A stretch of 64,000 nucleotides of DNA from contig NZ_SGXD01000001.1 of assembly GCF_004216915.1 (NCBI RefSeq), forward strand, positions 1,069,013 through 1,133,012. The letters run 5' to 3'. This stretch comes from Motilibacter rhizosphaerae. GTDB lineage: Bacteria; Actinomycetota; Actinomycetes; Motilibacterales; Motilibacteraceae. Positions 44,029 through 52,716 of this stretch are shown here, piece after piece (within the stretch, counting starts at the first letter, position 1; every line of letters starts with the position of its first letter). Below the pieces are notes generated by a model. That model was not told the DNA's origin, searched no databases, and saw nothing but the letters and a program-made list of their open reading frames with translations. The translations under genes were made by a program, and so were the position numbers.

Positions 44029-45282
44029 ATGGTGGCCGAGGTGCGTGTCGCGACCGAGCACGACGGCGTCCAGTGGCGGCGGGCCCTCGGCCTGGGCTTC
44101 CTCTCGGTCCCGGCCGAGGACGACGAGCACCTCGAGGCCTGGCACGCGACGTACGAGCCGGGCCGCTTCCTCGGCGCCTTCGACGGCGAGCGCTGCGTGG
44201 GGACGCTGCGCAGCTACGCGTACCAGCTGACGGTCCCGGGCGGCGCGCCCGTGCCGGCCGACGGCTTCGCCGGCATCACGGTCTCGCCCACGCACCGCCG
44301 GCAGGGGCTCCTCCGGCAGATGGCGCAGCTGGAGCTCGCCCGCGCCGTCGAGCGCGGGGACGCCGTCGCGCTGCTGACCGCCTCGGAGCACCCGATCTAC
44401 GGCCGCTTCGGCTTCGGCCGCGCCGCGCGCTGGGGCGGGTGGCGCATCGACGTCGTCCGCTCCGGCGGGCTGCGGCCGGGCGCCGGCGAGCTCGCCCCCG
44501 GCGCGGCGGTCGAGGTGCTCGACCCGCACGACCTGCTGCACGTGGGCCCGGAGCTGCACGAGCGGTTCCGTACAGTGCAGCCGGGCGCGCTCAGCCGCAG
44601 CGAGCGCACGTGGACCGCGCTCACCGGCGACCCCGCCTTCCCCGGTAGGCCCCGGCACCCCCGCCCGTTCGTCGTCGTGCACCGCGACGCCGGCGGCGAG
44701 GTCACCGGGCTGCTGGTCTTCTCGGCCGACGCCGAGTTCCACGGCGGCGACCCGGACGCCACGCTCACCGTGCTCGACCACCTCGCCCTCGACCCGGCGA
44801 GCGCCGCGGCGCTGTGGCGGTTCGCGCTCAGCGTCGACTGGGTGCGCCACGTCCACGTCCCCCACGCGGCACCCGACGACGCGCTGCCGCTGCTGCTGGT
44901 CAACCCGCGCGCCGCCTCACCGGTCCTCGACCCCAGCGACGACCTGTGGCTGCGGCTGCTCGACGGCCCGGCCGCGTTCGCCGCCCGCACGTACGAGGCT
45001 CCTGGGCGCTCGGTGCTCGAGGTCGACGACCCGCAGGGGCTCGTGGGCGGCCGTTGGGCGCTCGACACCGCCGCGGACGGTACGGGACGGTTCTCCCGGA
45101 CCGACGACCCCGCGGAGCTGGCGCTCGGGGTCGACGTGCTGGGGGCGGCGTACCTCGGCGGCGGCAACGTCCAGCAGTGCGCGGACGCCGGGCTCGCGAC
45201 CGAGCTCGTGCCCGGCGCAGCGGCGCGGCTGCACCGCCAGCTGCGCACGACGCTCGCGCCCTGGTGCCCGGACCGGTTCTAG
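44029..45282 (+). CDS. Eis-like GNAT N-acetyltransferase
   Basis: This 417-residue protein has the three-part Eis layout: an N-terminal GNAT domain with ITVSPTHRRQGLLRQM (acetyl-CoA loop) and HPIYGRFGFG, a second degenerate GNAT domain, and a C-terminal sterol-carrier-like domain (about 305-410). Eis enzymes acetylate aminoglycosides at several positions and also proteins. The ATG has TACTGT (44016-44021) seven bases upstream and no Shine-Dalgarno, indicating leaderless translation. The physiological substrate is unknown. Confidence 0.88.
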   Translation: MVAEVRVATEHDGVQWRRALGLGFLSVPAEDDEHLEAWHATYEPGRFLGAFDGERCVGTLRSYAYQLTVPGGAPVPADGFAGITVSPTHRRQGLLRQMAQLELARAVERGDAVALLTASEHPIYGRFGFGRAARWGGWRIDVVRSGGLRPGAGELAPGAAVEVLDPHDLLHVGPELHERFRTVQPGALSRSERTWTALTGDPAFPGRPRHPRPFVVVHRDAGGEVTGLLVFSADAEFHGGDPDATLTVLDHLALDPASAAALWRFALSVDWVRHVHVPHAAPDDALPLLLVNPRAASPVLDPSDDLWLRLLDGPAAFAARTYEAPGRSVLEVDDPQGLVGGRWALDTAADGTGRFSRTDDPAELALGVDVLGAAYLGGGNVQQCADAGLATELVPGAAARLHRQLRTTLAPWCPDRF

Positions 45283-45303
45283 CCGCTGGGTCGCAGTGCT
45301 GCG

Positions 45304-45429
45304 TCAGCCGCCGGGACGCATCGCCCGCCAGCGCTCGCCCTGCGACGGGATGACCGGGCGCTGCAGCGCCCGCTCCGGCTCGTGCGCCCACCACTCGCGC
45401 AGTGCCCTGACCCGCTGCTCAAGACCCAT
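45304..45429 (-). CDS. Small Trp/Arg-rich protein
   Basis: This 41-residue frame contains EWWAHEPERALQRPVIP and ends GERWRAMRPGG. GAGG lies about nine bases before the ATG. I do not know the family; the amphipathic start and conserved-looking aromatic pattern suggest a real small protein, but there is no independent support. Confidence 0.4.
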   Translation of the reverse strand: MGLEQRVRALREWWAHEPERALQRPVIPSQGERWRAMRPGG

Positions 45430-45506
45430 GTCGACCTCGGCTCCGTCGCCCGTCGCGCTGGACTCCCTCGTTGGACGGTAGACCTGCTCGCGCCGCGCGG
45501 GAAGGG

Positions 45507-46712
45507 TCAGTCGAGGGCCGCCGCGCGCCCGGCGAGGTAGCGCTGCTCCTGCAGGTTGCGCGTGCGGCGCAGCGCCAGCGCGTACGCCTCGCGCGCCGCC
45601 TCCCGCTCGCCCGCCTGCTCGAGCAGGTGGGCGCGGACGGCGTCCAGCCGGTGCGTACGCGCCAGCCGCTCGTCGCCCGCGAGCTCGCCCAGCAGCGCGA
45701 GGCCGGCCCGCGGGCCGTGCACCATCGCGACCGCGACGGCGCGGTTGAGCGCGACGACGGGCCCGGGGTCGATGCGGGAGAGCACGTCGTAGAGCGCGAG
45801 GATCTGCGGCCAGTCGGTCTGCTCCGCGGTGGCGGCCTCGTCGTGGACCGCGGCGATCGCCGCTTGCAGCTGGTACGGGCCGACGGGCCCCGTCCCCAGC
45901 GTGCGGGTGAGCAGGGCGACGCCCTCCTCGATCTGCCGTGCGTCCCAGCGGGAGCGGTCCTGCTCGAGCAGCGGGACGAGCTCGCCGCGCTCGTCGACGC
46001 GGGCATCGCGGCGGGCGTCGGTCAGCAGCAGCAGGGCGAGCAGCCCCGCCGACTCCGGGTCGTCCGGGACGAGCGCGACGAGCAGGCGGGCGAGGTGCAG
46101 CGCGTCGGCGGTGAGCTCGCGCCGCGACACCGACGCGCCGCTGGTCGCCGCGTGGCCCTCGGTGAAGACGAGGTAGACCACCTGGCGCACGACGCGGAGC
46201 CGCTCGGGCAGCTCCTCCGCCGGCGGCAGCGCGAAGCGCTCGCCCTGCAGCCGTGCCTTGGCCCGGCTGATCCGCTGCGCCACGGTCGCCTCGGGCTGGA
46301 GCAGCGCGGCCGCGATCTCGGCGGTGGTGAGCCCGCCCACCGCGCGCAGCGTGAGCGCGAGCTGCGCGGGCGGGGTGAGCAGCGGGGAGCAGCACAGGAG
46401 GAGCAGCGGCAGCGAGTCGTCGACGCCCGTCACCGGCCCGGGCACGTCCAGCGCGTCCTGCTCCTCGCGCCGGACGCGGGCGCTCTCGCTGCGCCAGGCG
46501 TCGACCAGTCGCCGTCCGGCGACGGTCAGCAGCCACGCGGCGGGGTCGTCGGGCACCCCGTCGCGCGGCCACTGCGCGCTGGCGGCGAGCAGCGCCTCCT
46601 GCACGGCGTCCTCGCAGGCGGCGAACTGCCCGTGCCGGCGGACGAGCGCGCCGAGCACCCGCGGCACCGCCTCGCGGACGGCCGCCTCGACCCGCTGCTC
46701 CTCCGTCTGCAC
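45507..46712 (-). CDS. ECF42-type RNA polymerase sigma factor
   Basis: This 401-residue sigma factor has sigma-2 (HGQFAACEDAVQEALLAA, then PAAWLLTVAGRRLVD) and sigma-4 (LTTAEIAAALLQPEATVAQRI) regions. A 200-residue C-terminal helical (TPR-like) extension with TEGHAATSG follows, the mark of group ECF42. There is no anti-sigma gene; these factors are controlled with the DGPF protein encoded just upstream (3-bp gap). It directs polymerase to a small regulon, usually including the DGPF gene. Confidence 0.9.
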   Translation of the reverse strand: MQTEEQRVEAAVREAVPRVLGALVRRHGQFAACEDAVQEALLAASAQWPRDGVPDDPAAWLLTVAGRRLVDAWRSESARVRREEQDALDVPGPVTGVDDSLPLLLLCCSPLLTPPAQLALTLRAVGGLTTAEIAAALLQPEATVAQRISRAKARLQGERFALPPAEELPERLRVVRQVVYLVFTEGHAATSGASVSRRELTADALHLARLLVALVPDDPESAGLLALLLLTDARRDARVDERGELVPLLEQDRSRWDARQIEEGVALLTRTLGTGPVGPYQLQAAIAAVHDEAATAEQTDWPQILALYDVLSRIDPGPVVALNRAVAVAMVHGPRAGLALLGELAGDERLARTHRLDAVRAHLLEQAGEREAAREAYALALRRTRNLQEQRYLAGRAAALD

Positions 46713-46715
46713 GGC

Positions 46716-47072
46716 TCAGTCGATGTCGGGCGGCCCGTCGGCCACCCGGCGCAGCTCGACCCGTCCGGACCACCGGGCGATGCGGCCGGCGATCTCGACG
46801 ACGCGCTCCTCGCTGGCGACGTCGAGCACCCAGTAGCCGGCGAGCGCCTCCTTGGACTCGGCGTACGGGCCGTCGCTCACCACGACCTGGCCGTCCTGCA
46901 GGCTGACCACCCGCGCCTCGTCGGCGAGCCCGCGCGCCTCGACGAGCTCGCCGCTGGCGCGCAGCTCCTCGTCGATCGCGATCATGAAGTCGATCATCTC
47001 CCGCACCCAGTCGCCCGGCTGCGTCGCCATCATCTCGCCGGCACTGCCGAACATCAGCAGCATGTACTTCAC
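46716..47072 (-). CDS. DGPF/YciI-family protein
   Basis: This 118-residue protein has KYMLLMFG at the start and [18 protein letters not shown], the DGPF variant of YciI-like proteins. It forms a two-gene operon with the ECF42 sigma factor. Its biochemical role is unknown; the family has a ferredoxin-like fold. GGGAGG lies about nine bases before GTG 47072. Confidence 0.88.
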   Translation of the reverse strand: MKYMLLMFGSAGEMMATQPGDWVREMIDFMIAIDEELRASGELVEARGLADEARVVSLQDGQVVVSDGPYAESKEALAGYWVLDVASEERVVEIAGRIARWSGRVELRRVADGPPDID

Positions 47073-47211
47073 CGCAGGCACCTCCCCTCGTCGTCGCGCC
47101 CGTCGTGGGCGCGTCACCTCCTGGTCGGAGCCGGGCGCCCGTCCTCGACAGCCCTCCGCGACCCGGGGCCAGCATGCCCGAGGGGCGGCGCCCGGCACGT
47201 ACCCTGCGGCG

Positions 47212-48006
47212 GTGGACGGGGCTCCGCTCGACGCGCGCACGGCACTGCTCCGCGCCGACTGCGCCTCCTGCACGGGGCTCTGCTGCGTGGTGCCGGCCTT
47301 CGCCGCGTCCGCCGACTTCGCCATCGACAAGCCGGCCGGCACCCCGTGCCCCCACCTCGCGCTCGACTCCCGCTGCCGCATCCACGACGAGCTGCCCCAG
47401 CGCGGCTTCCCCGGCTGCACCGCCTTCGACTGCCTCGGCGCGGGCCAGCGGGTGACCGCCCGCTTCGCCCCGCGCTCGTGGCGGGACGCGCCCGACGAGG
47501 TGGCCGCCGCCTTCGAGGAGGCGCGCGGGCTGCACGAGCTGCTCTGGTACGTCGCCGACGCCCTCGCCCGGCCGCTGCCCGTGGAGCTCCGCGTCGGGCT
47601 CGCCACGACGTACGCCGCGCTGGACGCCGCCGTCGACGCGGGCGAGCCCGCCGGCCCGTGGTTCCCGCGCGTCGACCCGCTGCTGCGCCGCGCTTCGGAC
47701 GCGGTGCGTACGGCGTGGCCGGCTGCGCGGCAGCTGCGCCGCGCCGACCTCGCTGGGGCCGACCTGCGTGGTGCCGACCTCCGCGGCGCCGACCTGCGCG
47801 GAGCGCTGCTGCTGGGCGCGGACCTCACCGGCGCGCGGCTCGCGGACGCCGACCTCGTCGGCGCCGACCTGCGCGGAGCCCGGCTCGCGGGGGCGGACCT
47901 GCGCGGGGCGCTGTTCCTCACCCCGGTGCAGGTCGCCGCAGCCGTCGGCGACGCGCGGACCCTGCTCCCCGAGCACCTGGCGCGGCCCGGCCGCTGGCGG
48001 GGCTAG
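47212..48006 (+). CDS. YkgJ-like Cys-cluster plus pentapeptide-repeat protein
   Basis: This 264-residue protein opens with a Cys-rich metal-binding region (CASCTGLCC, then [19 protein letters not shown]) resembling the YkgJ CxxCxxCC family. A helical middle follows, then a C-terminal right-handed pentapeptide-repeat stretch (repeats of the A(D/R)L(R/A)G type, about residues 180-240). GTG 47212 has TACCCT (47200-47205) six bases upstream and no Shine-Dalgarno. Function is unknown; an iron-sulphur or zinc site joined to a beta-helix is unusual. Confidence 0.82.
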   Translation: MDGAPLDARTALLRADCASCTGLCCVVPAFAASADFAIDKPAGTPCPHLALDSRCRIHDELPQRGFPGCTAFDCLGAGQRVTARFAPRSWRDAPDEVAAAFEEARGLHELLWYVADALARPLPVELRVGLATTYAALDAAVDAGEPAGPWFPRVDPLLRRASDAVRTAWPAARQLRRADLAGADLRGADLRGADLRGALLLGADLTGARLADADLVGADLRGARLAGADLRGALFLTPVQVAAAVGDARTLLPEHLARPGRWRG

Positions 48007-48009
48007 GGC

Positions 48010-48696
48010 TCAGCCGCTGCCCAGGCGCAGGTGCGCGGCGATGAAGTCGGCGGCACCCGTCCCCGCGCCGGAGGCGACGCTGACGGTGGTGATGACGACG
48101 GTCTCGCCGCAGATCGCGTAGTACTGGCGGCCGCGCACCGGCGCTGTCGAGCCGGCCGGCGTGAACGTGTAGTCGACCTGCACCGCCGGCAGGCCGGACA
48201 GCGTCGTCGTCCGCGTCGTGACCCCGCTCGCCGACAGGCTGCGCAGCCCCGAGGTCGCGGCCGGCACCACCTTGGCCACGTCCGCAGGGGCGAGGCCCTT
48301 CGCCGGCTTCAGCATCACGGTGACGTTGGGGGCGAAGCCGGTCGACGGCTTCAGCGCCACGAGCGAGGCGCCCTGGTCGAACGCGTACGCCGCCTGCGCG
48401 GAGGTCCGCGGGTCCGGCGTCGCGCTGGTGGCGACGGGCGTGGGGGAGACCTCCACCGCCCCGGGCGAGGTGGGGTCGGAGACGACGCGCCACCCGGCCG
48501 GCAGCACCAGCGCGTAGCGGTGGCCGGCGTCGACCACGCGCACGGTCCCGGGCGGCGACGTGGGCGTCGTCAGCGGCACGGGCGCCGTCGAGGCCGCCGG
48601 CCGAGCGCCCGTCCCGCCGTCGTGCTCACAGCCGGTGACGACGGGGAGGGCCACCGCCAGCGCCAGCAGCAGGGCGCGGAGGGGCGGCTGACGCAT
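48010..48696 (-). CDS. Putative lipoprotein
   Basis: This 228-residue protein has a lipoprotein signal (LLLALAVALPVVTGC, lipobox Cys23) followed by a Pro/Thr/Ala linker. A domain with VRVVDAGHRYALVLPAGWRVV follows, reminiscent of LpqN/PsbP-like folds that bind small molecules on the cell surface. ATG 48696 has TACCCT six bases upstream on its strand, so it is probably leaderless. No partner gene is evident. Confidence 0.75.
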   Translation of the reverse strand: MRQPPLRALLLALAVALPVVTGCEHDGGTGARPAASTAPVPLTTPTSPPGTVRVVDAGHRYALVLPAGWRVVSDPTSPGAVEVSPTPVATSATPDPRTSAQAAYAFDQGASLVALKPSTGFAPNVTVMLKPAKGLAPADVAKVVPAATSGLRSLSASGVTTRTTTLSGLPAVQVDYTFTPAGSTAPVRGRQYYAICGETVVITTVSVASGAGTGAADFIAAHLRLGSG

Positions 48697-48716
48697 CCGA
48701 CGAGGGTACGTGCCGC

Positions 48717-49313
48717 TCAGCAGGCGGCGGTCGCCGCGACTGCCGGGGCGAGGCGCACGAAGCGGCTCCCCAGCACGAGCTCGACGCGGGCGTCACGCCG
48801 CGTGTCGAGCACGTCGGTGGCGCCGGGCACGAGGGTGTGGACGCGACGGGCCGCCGCGACCCCCTTGGTGCCGTGCCGCACCTGCGCGACGCCGGCGACC
48901 GCGGTCCCGGTGGGGGCGTTGCCGACCTTCGCCACCCGGTAGCCCCGTCCCTTGAGCTCGGTGCCGACCGTGGCGGCGAGACCGCCGCGCGGGGTCGCGT
49001 TGAGCACGACGAGCGTCACCGCCCGCGGCGAGGGGCACGCGGGGGACGGCGACGGGCTCGGGGCGGCCGCGCGCGTCGGGGCGGCCGGCGCCACGGCGGG
49101 CTGGTGCGAGCCGCGGTGCAGCGACCAGCTGCTCGGCCACGCGTGCGGCAGCGCGTCCTGCGCCCACGTCGCCCAAGCCGCCCCGGCGACCGCCAGCAGC
49201 AGGACGAGCAGCAGCGTGCCGCGGACCCGCCGGCGACGGCGGCGGCGCCGCCAGTCGATGCCGCCGCGGTGCTGCTTGGCGCCCTTGATCTCGAACCCGC
49301 GCGGGGTCAGCAT
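48717..49313 (-). CDS. LytR_C-domain membrane protein
   Basis: This 198-residue protein has an Arg-rich cytoplasmic start ([11 protein letters not shown]), one membrane helix, a Ser/Pro/Ala linker and a LytR C-terminal domain (VTLVVLNATPRGGLAATVGTEL, then GYRVAKVGNAP). This domain occurs in wall-polymer attachment proteins, but here it stands alone on the outer side of the membrane. It lies 38 bp downstream of the VapB-like gene and is likely co-transcribed with it. Confidence 0.82.
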   Translation of the reverse strand: MLTPRGFEIKGAKQHRGGIDWRRRRRRRRVRGTLLLVLLLAVAGAAWATWAQDALPHAWPSSWSLHRGSHQPAVAPAAPTRAAAPSPSPSPACPSPRAVTLVVLNATPRGGLAATVGTELKGRGYRVAKVGNAPTGTAVAGVAQVRHGTKGVAAARRVHTLVPGATDVLDTRRDARVELVLGSRFVRLAPAVAATAAC

Positions 49314-49351
49314 GCTCACTGCGCTGCAGCCTGCCGCTCGGGTCGCACCGC

Positions 49352-49648
49352 TCAGCCCTCCAGGGGGAGCACGCGCGCGTGCAGGACGGTCCGCTGCTGC
49401 AGGGCCGCGCGCAGCGCGCGGTGGAGCCCGTCCTCGAGGTAGAGCTCGCCCTGCCACTCCACGACGTGCGCGAACAGGTCGCCGAAGAACGTCGAGTCCT
49501 CGGCCAGCAGGGCGGCGAGGTCGAGGGTGCGCTTGGTGGTGATGAGCTGGTCGAGGCGCACCTGGCGAGGAGGCACCCGCGCCCAGTCGCGCTGCGAGGT
49601 GCCGTGGTCCGGGTAGGGACGCGAGTCGCCGACAGCCTTGAACAGCAC
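49352..49648 (-). CDS. VapB-like / ParB-nuclease-like small protein
   Basis: This 98-residue protein (GDSRPYPDHG, VRLDQLITTKRTLDLAALLAEDS, YLEDGLHRALRAALQQR) belongs to a conserved actinobacterial family annotated in databases as VapB-type antitoxin; the D-G-x-H-R part recalls ParB-like domains. No VapC toxin gene is near. GTG 49648 has TAGTCT six bases upstream, a leaderless layout. The antitoxin label is doubtful. Confidence 0.7.
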   Translation of the reverse strand: MLFKAVGDSRPYPDHGTSQRDWARVPPRQVRLDQLITTKRTLDLAALLAEDSTFFGDLFAHVVEWQGELYLEDGLHRALRAALQQRTVLHARVLPLEG

Positions 49649-49813
49649 CTCGGCAGACTAGACGACGCGGCGGCGCCTGCCGAGGGACAGGGGCAGGACG
49701 GACGTCACGCGCATTCCGGGCAGGTCGGCCCCCTGCGGAGGGCGCGGCGGCGAGCACCCCCTTCGCACCAGGAGCCGGCGCGCAGCGGTGGGCTGCGGCC
49801 GGCTCCGGGGCGG

Positions 49814-49898
49814 CGGAGGATACGGGATTTGAACCCGTGAGGGGTTGCCCCCAACACGATTTCCAATCGTGCGCCCTAGGCCACTAGGCGAATCCTCC
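49814..49898 (-). tRNA. tRNA-Ser (anticodon GGA)
   Basis: This 85-nt type II tRNA has acceptor GGAGGAT/ATCCTCC, an anticodon stem CACGA/TCGTG around TTGGAAA (anticodon GGA, reads UCC and UCU), a long variable arm and GTTCAAAT in the T loop. CCA is not encoded. It is on the minus strand, divergent from the SRP RNA. Confidence 0.95.
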
Positions 49899-49991
49899 GC
49901 CGAGGAGGATACGGCAAGCGGAAGGGCCCTCGCGCACGGCGCCCGGCGCCTCGGGGGGTCCTGCCGTGCGGCTGCGGTGGCCGTCGGCCGC

Positions 49992-49997
49992 TACAGT
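49992..49997 (+). promoter_or_regulatory. -10 box of the SRP RNA gene
   Basis: TACAGT stands just before the 5' region of the 4.5S RNA. The -35 region is not clear by eye. Confidence 0.45.
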
Positions 49998-49998
49998 A

Positions 49999-50093
49999 GG
50001 GCCCAGCCCCTCGCGTGGCGCTACCCGTCGAACCTCCCCAGGGCCGGAAGGCAGCAAGGATAAGGCGGCTCTGGCGGGTGCGCGGGGGGCCCT
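49999..50093 (+). ncRNA. ffs: Signal recognition particle RNA, bacterial small type
   Basis: The universal SRP domain is visible: CAGGGCCGGAAGGCAGCAAG, holding the tetraloop and symmetric loop bound by Ffh. Terminal helix halves GCCCCTCGCG and CGCGGGGGGC pair over 10 bp with one G-T. The RNA is about 95 nt, the small form common in actinobacteria upstream of dnaX. The ends are approximate (a few bases), with the 5' end set by the pairing. Confidence 0.88.
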
Positions 50094-50147
50094 CGCGTCC
50101 CCGGGGCCGGGCCCCCGCGCGCCGCCGCAGCGCTCGACGGCTGCCCT

Positions 50148-50174
50148 GGAAGTTGATCAGGCTGCCTGATCGAG
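50148..50174. repeat. Dispersed palindromic repeat, copy III (block 1 only)
   Basis: GAAGTTGATCAGGCTGCCTGATC is the reverse complement of block 1 of the units at 35593-35765. The arms keep pairing (A-T where copy II has G-C). It lies between the SRP RNA and dnaX. The rest of 50094-50375 shows only the dnaX -10 box. Confidence 0.6.
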
Positions 50175-50363
50175 TGCGCGGCCGACCGGACGACGTGGTG
50201 CCCGGCAGCACGAGATCGCGTGCGGTCGGCGTGCACCTCGTACGGCCGTCCCGACCGCGGCCCGCGACAGCGGGGTCACGGCTCGCGCGCACGCCGCTCC
50301 CCGACGCGGGGACCCCGCACCTGCCTCCCCCAGAGGACGGCAGCGGCTGTCGGTGCGGACGGT

Positions 50364-50369
50364 TAGCCT
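50364..50369 (+). promoter_or_regulatory. -10 box of dnaX
   Basis: TAGCCT ends six bases before the GTG start of dnaX, so the mRNA would begin at the start codon (leaderless). There is no Shine-Dalgarno. Confidence 0.55.
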
Positions 50370-50375
50370 CGGTCC

Positions 50376-52670
50376 GTGCCCGAAGCGCTCTACCGCCGCT
50401 ACCGACCCGAGACGTTCGCGGACGTCATCGGCCAGGAGCACGTGACCGAGCCGCTCTCGCAGGCGTTGCGCAAGGACCACGTCCACCACGCGTACCTCTT
50501 CTCCGGCCCGCGCGGCTGCGGCAAGACGACGAGCGCGCGCATCCTCGCCCGCTGCCTCAACTGCGCGCAGGGCCCCACCCCGACGCCGTGCGGCGTCTGC
50601 CAGAGCTGCACCGACCTGGCCCGCGGCGGGCCCGGGAGCCTCGACGTCATCGAGATCGACGCGGCGAGCCACGGCGGCGTCGACGACGCCCGCGACCTGC
50701 GCGAGAAGGCGTTCTTCTCGCCCTCGTCCTCGCCCTACAAGATCTACATCGTCGACGAGGCGCACATGGTCTCGCCGCAGGGCTTCAACGCCCTGCTCAA
50801 GGTGGTCGAGGAGCCCCCGCCGCACCTCAAGTTCATCTTCGCGACGACGGAGCCCGAGAAGGTCATCGGGACGATCCGGTCGCGGACGCACCACTACCCC
50901 TTCCGCCTCGTGCCGCCGAGCCGGCTGCAGGAGCACCTCGCCGGCATCTGCGCGAGCGAGGGCGTGGCCGTGGCGCCGGGCGTGCTCCCGCTCGTGGTGC
51001 GCGCGGGGCGCGGCTCGGTGCGCGACGCGCTGAGCGTGCTCGACCAGCTGGTGGCGGGGGCGGGGGACTCGGGCGTGACGTACGAGCTCGCCACCGCGCT
51101 GCTCGGCTACACCGACACCGCCCTGCTCGACGCGGCGATCGACGCCCTCGGCGCCGGTGACGGGGCGAGCGCCTTCCTCGCGGTCGACCGCGTCATCGAG
51201 GGCGGGCTCGACCCCCGCCGCTTCGCCGAGGACCTGCTCGAGCGGCTGCGCGACCTCGTCGTGCTCGCCGCCGTGCCCGACTCGGCAGGGGCGCTGCTCG
51301 CCCACCTGCCCGCCGACGAGATGGAGCGGATGCGGGTGCAGGCCGCCGGCTTCGGCTCCGCCGGCCTCTCGCGGGCCGCGGACATCGTGTCCGCCGGGCT
51401 CACCGAGATGCGCGGGACCACCACGCCGCGCCTGCAGCTCGAGCTCACGGTCGCCCGCGTCCTGCTGCCCGCCGCCGAGGGCGGCGAGCGCGCGCTGGCG
51501 ACCCGGCTCGAGCGGATGGAGCGCCTCGTCGCGGGCGGCGTCGCGATGGGCGTGCCCACGGTGCCCGACGAGGTCGCCCGCACCTCGCCGGTCTCCCCGC
51601 GGCCCCGGCCCGTCGAGCAGCCGCCCGCGGCTCCGGCGCAGCAGCGGCCCGCGCAGGAGCGGCCCGTCGAGCGGGCACCCGAGCCCGTGCGCGCGCAGCC
51701 CGACCCCGCGCCCGCGGCGGCGGCCGCCGCCGTGCCGCCGGCACCCGTCGTACCGGTGCCGGCCCAGGCCCCATCGGCTCCCGCGGCCTCCTCCGGCGGT
51801 GCGGGTCCGCGCGACCTCGGCAGCGTGCGCGAGATGTGGCCGGTCGTCCTCGGCACCCTGGCCTCGCTGAAGCGGACGACCTGGACCCTCGTGAGCTCGC
51901 AGTCGCAGGTCGTGGGCGCGGGGGAGGGCGTGCTGACGCTGGCGTTCCCGACCCCGGGGCTGCGCGAGCAGTTCGCGGGGCGCTCGGACCACGCCGAGTT
52001 CGTCCGGCAGGCGCTCATCGACGTCCTCGGCGTGGACTGGCGGATCGAGGCGGTCGTCGGCGGCCCCGGCGCCGCGCCCGCGGCGCGGCAGGAGCAGCGG
52101 CGCCCCGAGCCCGCCGCGCCGGCCCCCGCACCCCAGCCGGACCCGCCCGCCCCGCCCGGCCAGCAGGCGCAGCCCCAGCCCACCGAGCAGCCCGTCCGGA
52201 GCGAGCAGTCCCCGTCTCCGCGGCAGCCCGAGCAGCGCGCCCGCGACCCGCGGCCCGCGCCCGACCAGCCGCGTCAGGACCCCCCGGCGCGCCAGGAGCA
52301 GTCCGACGGGAGCCGCTCCGACGCCGCCCGCCCCGACGCCGCCCGCCCCGACGCCGCTCGCCCCGGGGCCGCGCGGCGCGCGCCCGCGCGGGAGCCCGAG
52401 CCGCCGGGCTGGGACGACGCCCCGCCTTCCCCGGAGGACGAGGAGACCGCCCCGCCGGACCCCGCGCAGCCGGAGCCCGCTCCGCTCTCCCCCCGGGCGC
52501 GCGCGCTCGCCGCCGTCGCGGGGACCGCGGGCCGCCCTGCCGCCGTCCCGCCGGAGCACGACGAGCCCGCCGCCGACGACCAGGTGCTCGACGACGACGG
52601 GCTGAGCGGCATCGCGCTGCTCCAGCGCGACCTCGGCGCGCGCGTGATCGGGGAGTACGACAATGCGTGA
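50376..52670 (+). CDS. dnaX: DNA polymerase III subunit gamma/tau
   Basis: This 764-residue clamp-loader ATPase has Walker A GPRGCGKTT, a four-Cys zinc module just after, Walker B IYIVDEAHM and sensor text IFATTEPEKV. The ATPase core runs to about residue 365, followed by a very long Pro/Ala/Arg-rich tail (about 395-470 and 570-740) around a conserved tau-like block (VREMWPVVLGTLASLKRTTW). The tail has three exact 15-bp repeats (52320-52364). Unlike most relatives, the gene is followed directly by recR with no ybaB between. No slippery frameshift site is evident. Confidence 0.95.
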   Translation: MPEALYRRYRPETFADVIGQEHVTEPLSQALRKDHVHHAYLFSGPRGCGKTTSARILARCLNCAQGPTPTPCGVCQSCTDLARGGPGSLDVIEIDAASHGGVDDARDLREKAFFSPSSSPYKIYIVDEAHMVSPQGFNALLKVVEEPPPHLKFIFATTEPEKVIGTIRSRTHHYPFRLVPPSRLQEHLAGICASEGVAVAPGVLPLVVRAGRGSVRDALSVLDQLVAGAGDSGVTYELATALLGYTDTALLDAAIDALGAGDGASAFLAVDRVIEGGLDPRRFAEDLLERLRDLVVLAAVPDSAGALLAHLPADEMERMRVQAAGFGSAGLSRAADIVSAGLTEMRGTTTPRLQLELTVARVLLPAAEGGERALATRLERMERLVAGGVAMGVPTVPDEVARTSPVSPRPRPVEQPPAAPAQQRPAQERPVERAPEPVRAQPDPAPAAAAAAVPPAPVVPVPAQAPSAPAASSGGAGPRDLGSVREMWPVVLGTLASLKRTTWTLVSSQSQVVGAGEGVLTLAFPTPGLREQFAGRSDHAEFVRQALIDVLGVDWRIEAVVGGPGAAPAARQEQRRPEPAAPAPAPQPDPPAPPGQQAQPQPTEQPVRSEQSPSPRQPEQRARDPRPAPDQPRQDPPARQEQSDGSRSDAARPDAARPDAARPGAARRAPAREPEPPGWDDAPPSPEDEETAPPDPAQPEPAPLSPRARALAAVAGTAGRPAAVPPEHDEPAADDQVLDDDGLSGIALLQRDLGARVIGEYDNA
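52320..52364 (+). repeat. Three 15-bp tandem repeats in dnaX
   Basis: Units of GACGCCGCCCGCCCC repeat three times (one T change in the last), coding DAARP three times within the disordered tail. Copy number is likely to vary between strains. Confidence 0.85.
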
Positions 52671-52716
52671 GCCGACCCGCCAGAGCACGACGACCCCCCA
52701 GACCAGGAGCGCCTAG

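Noticed and set aside
50376-52670. Programmed frameshift in dnaX producing a short gamma subunit.
   Set aside because: No A-rich slippery heptamer and no early stop in the alternative frame with a following pseudoknot-like structure is visible.
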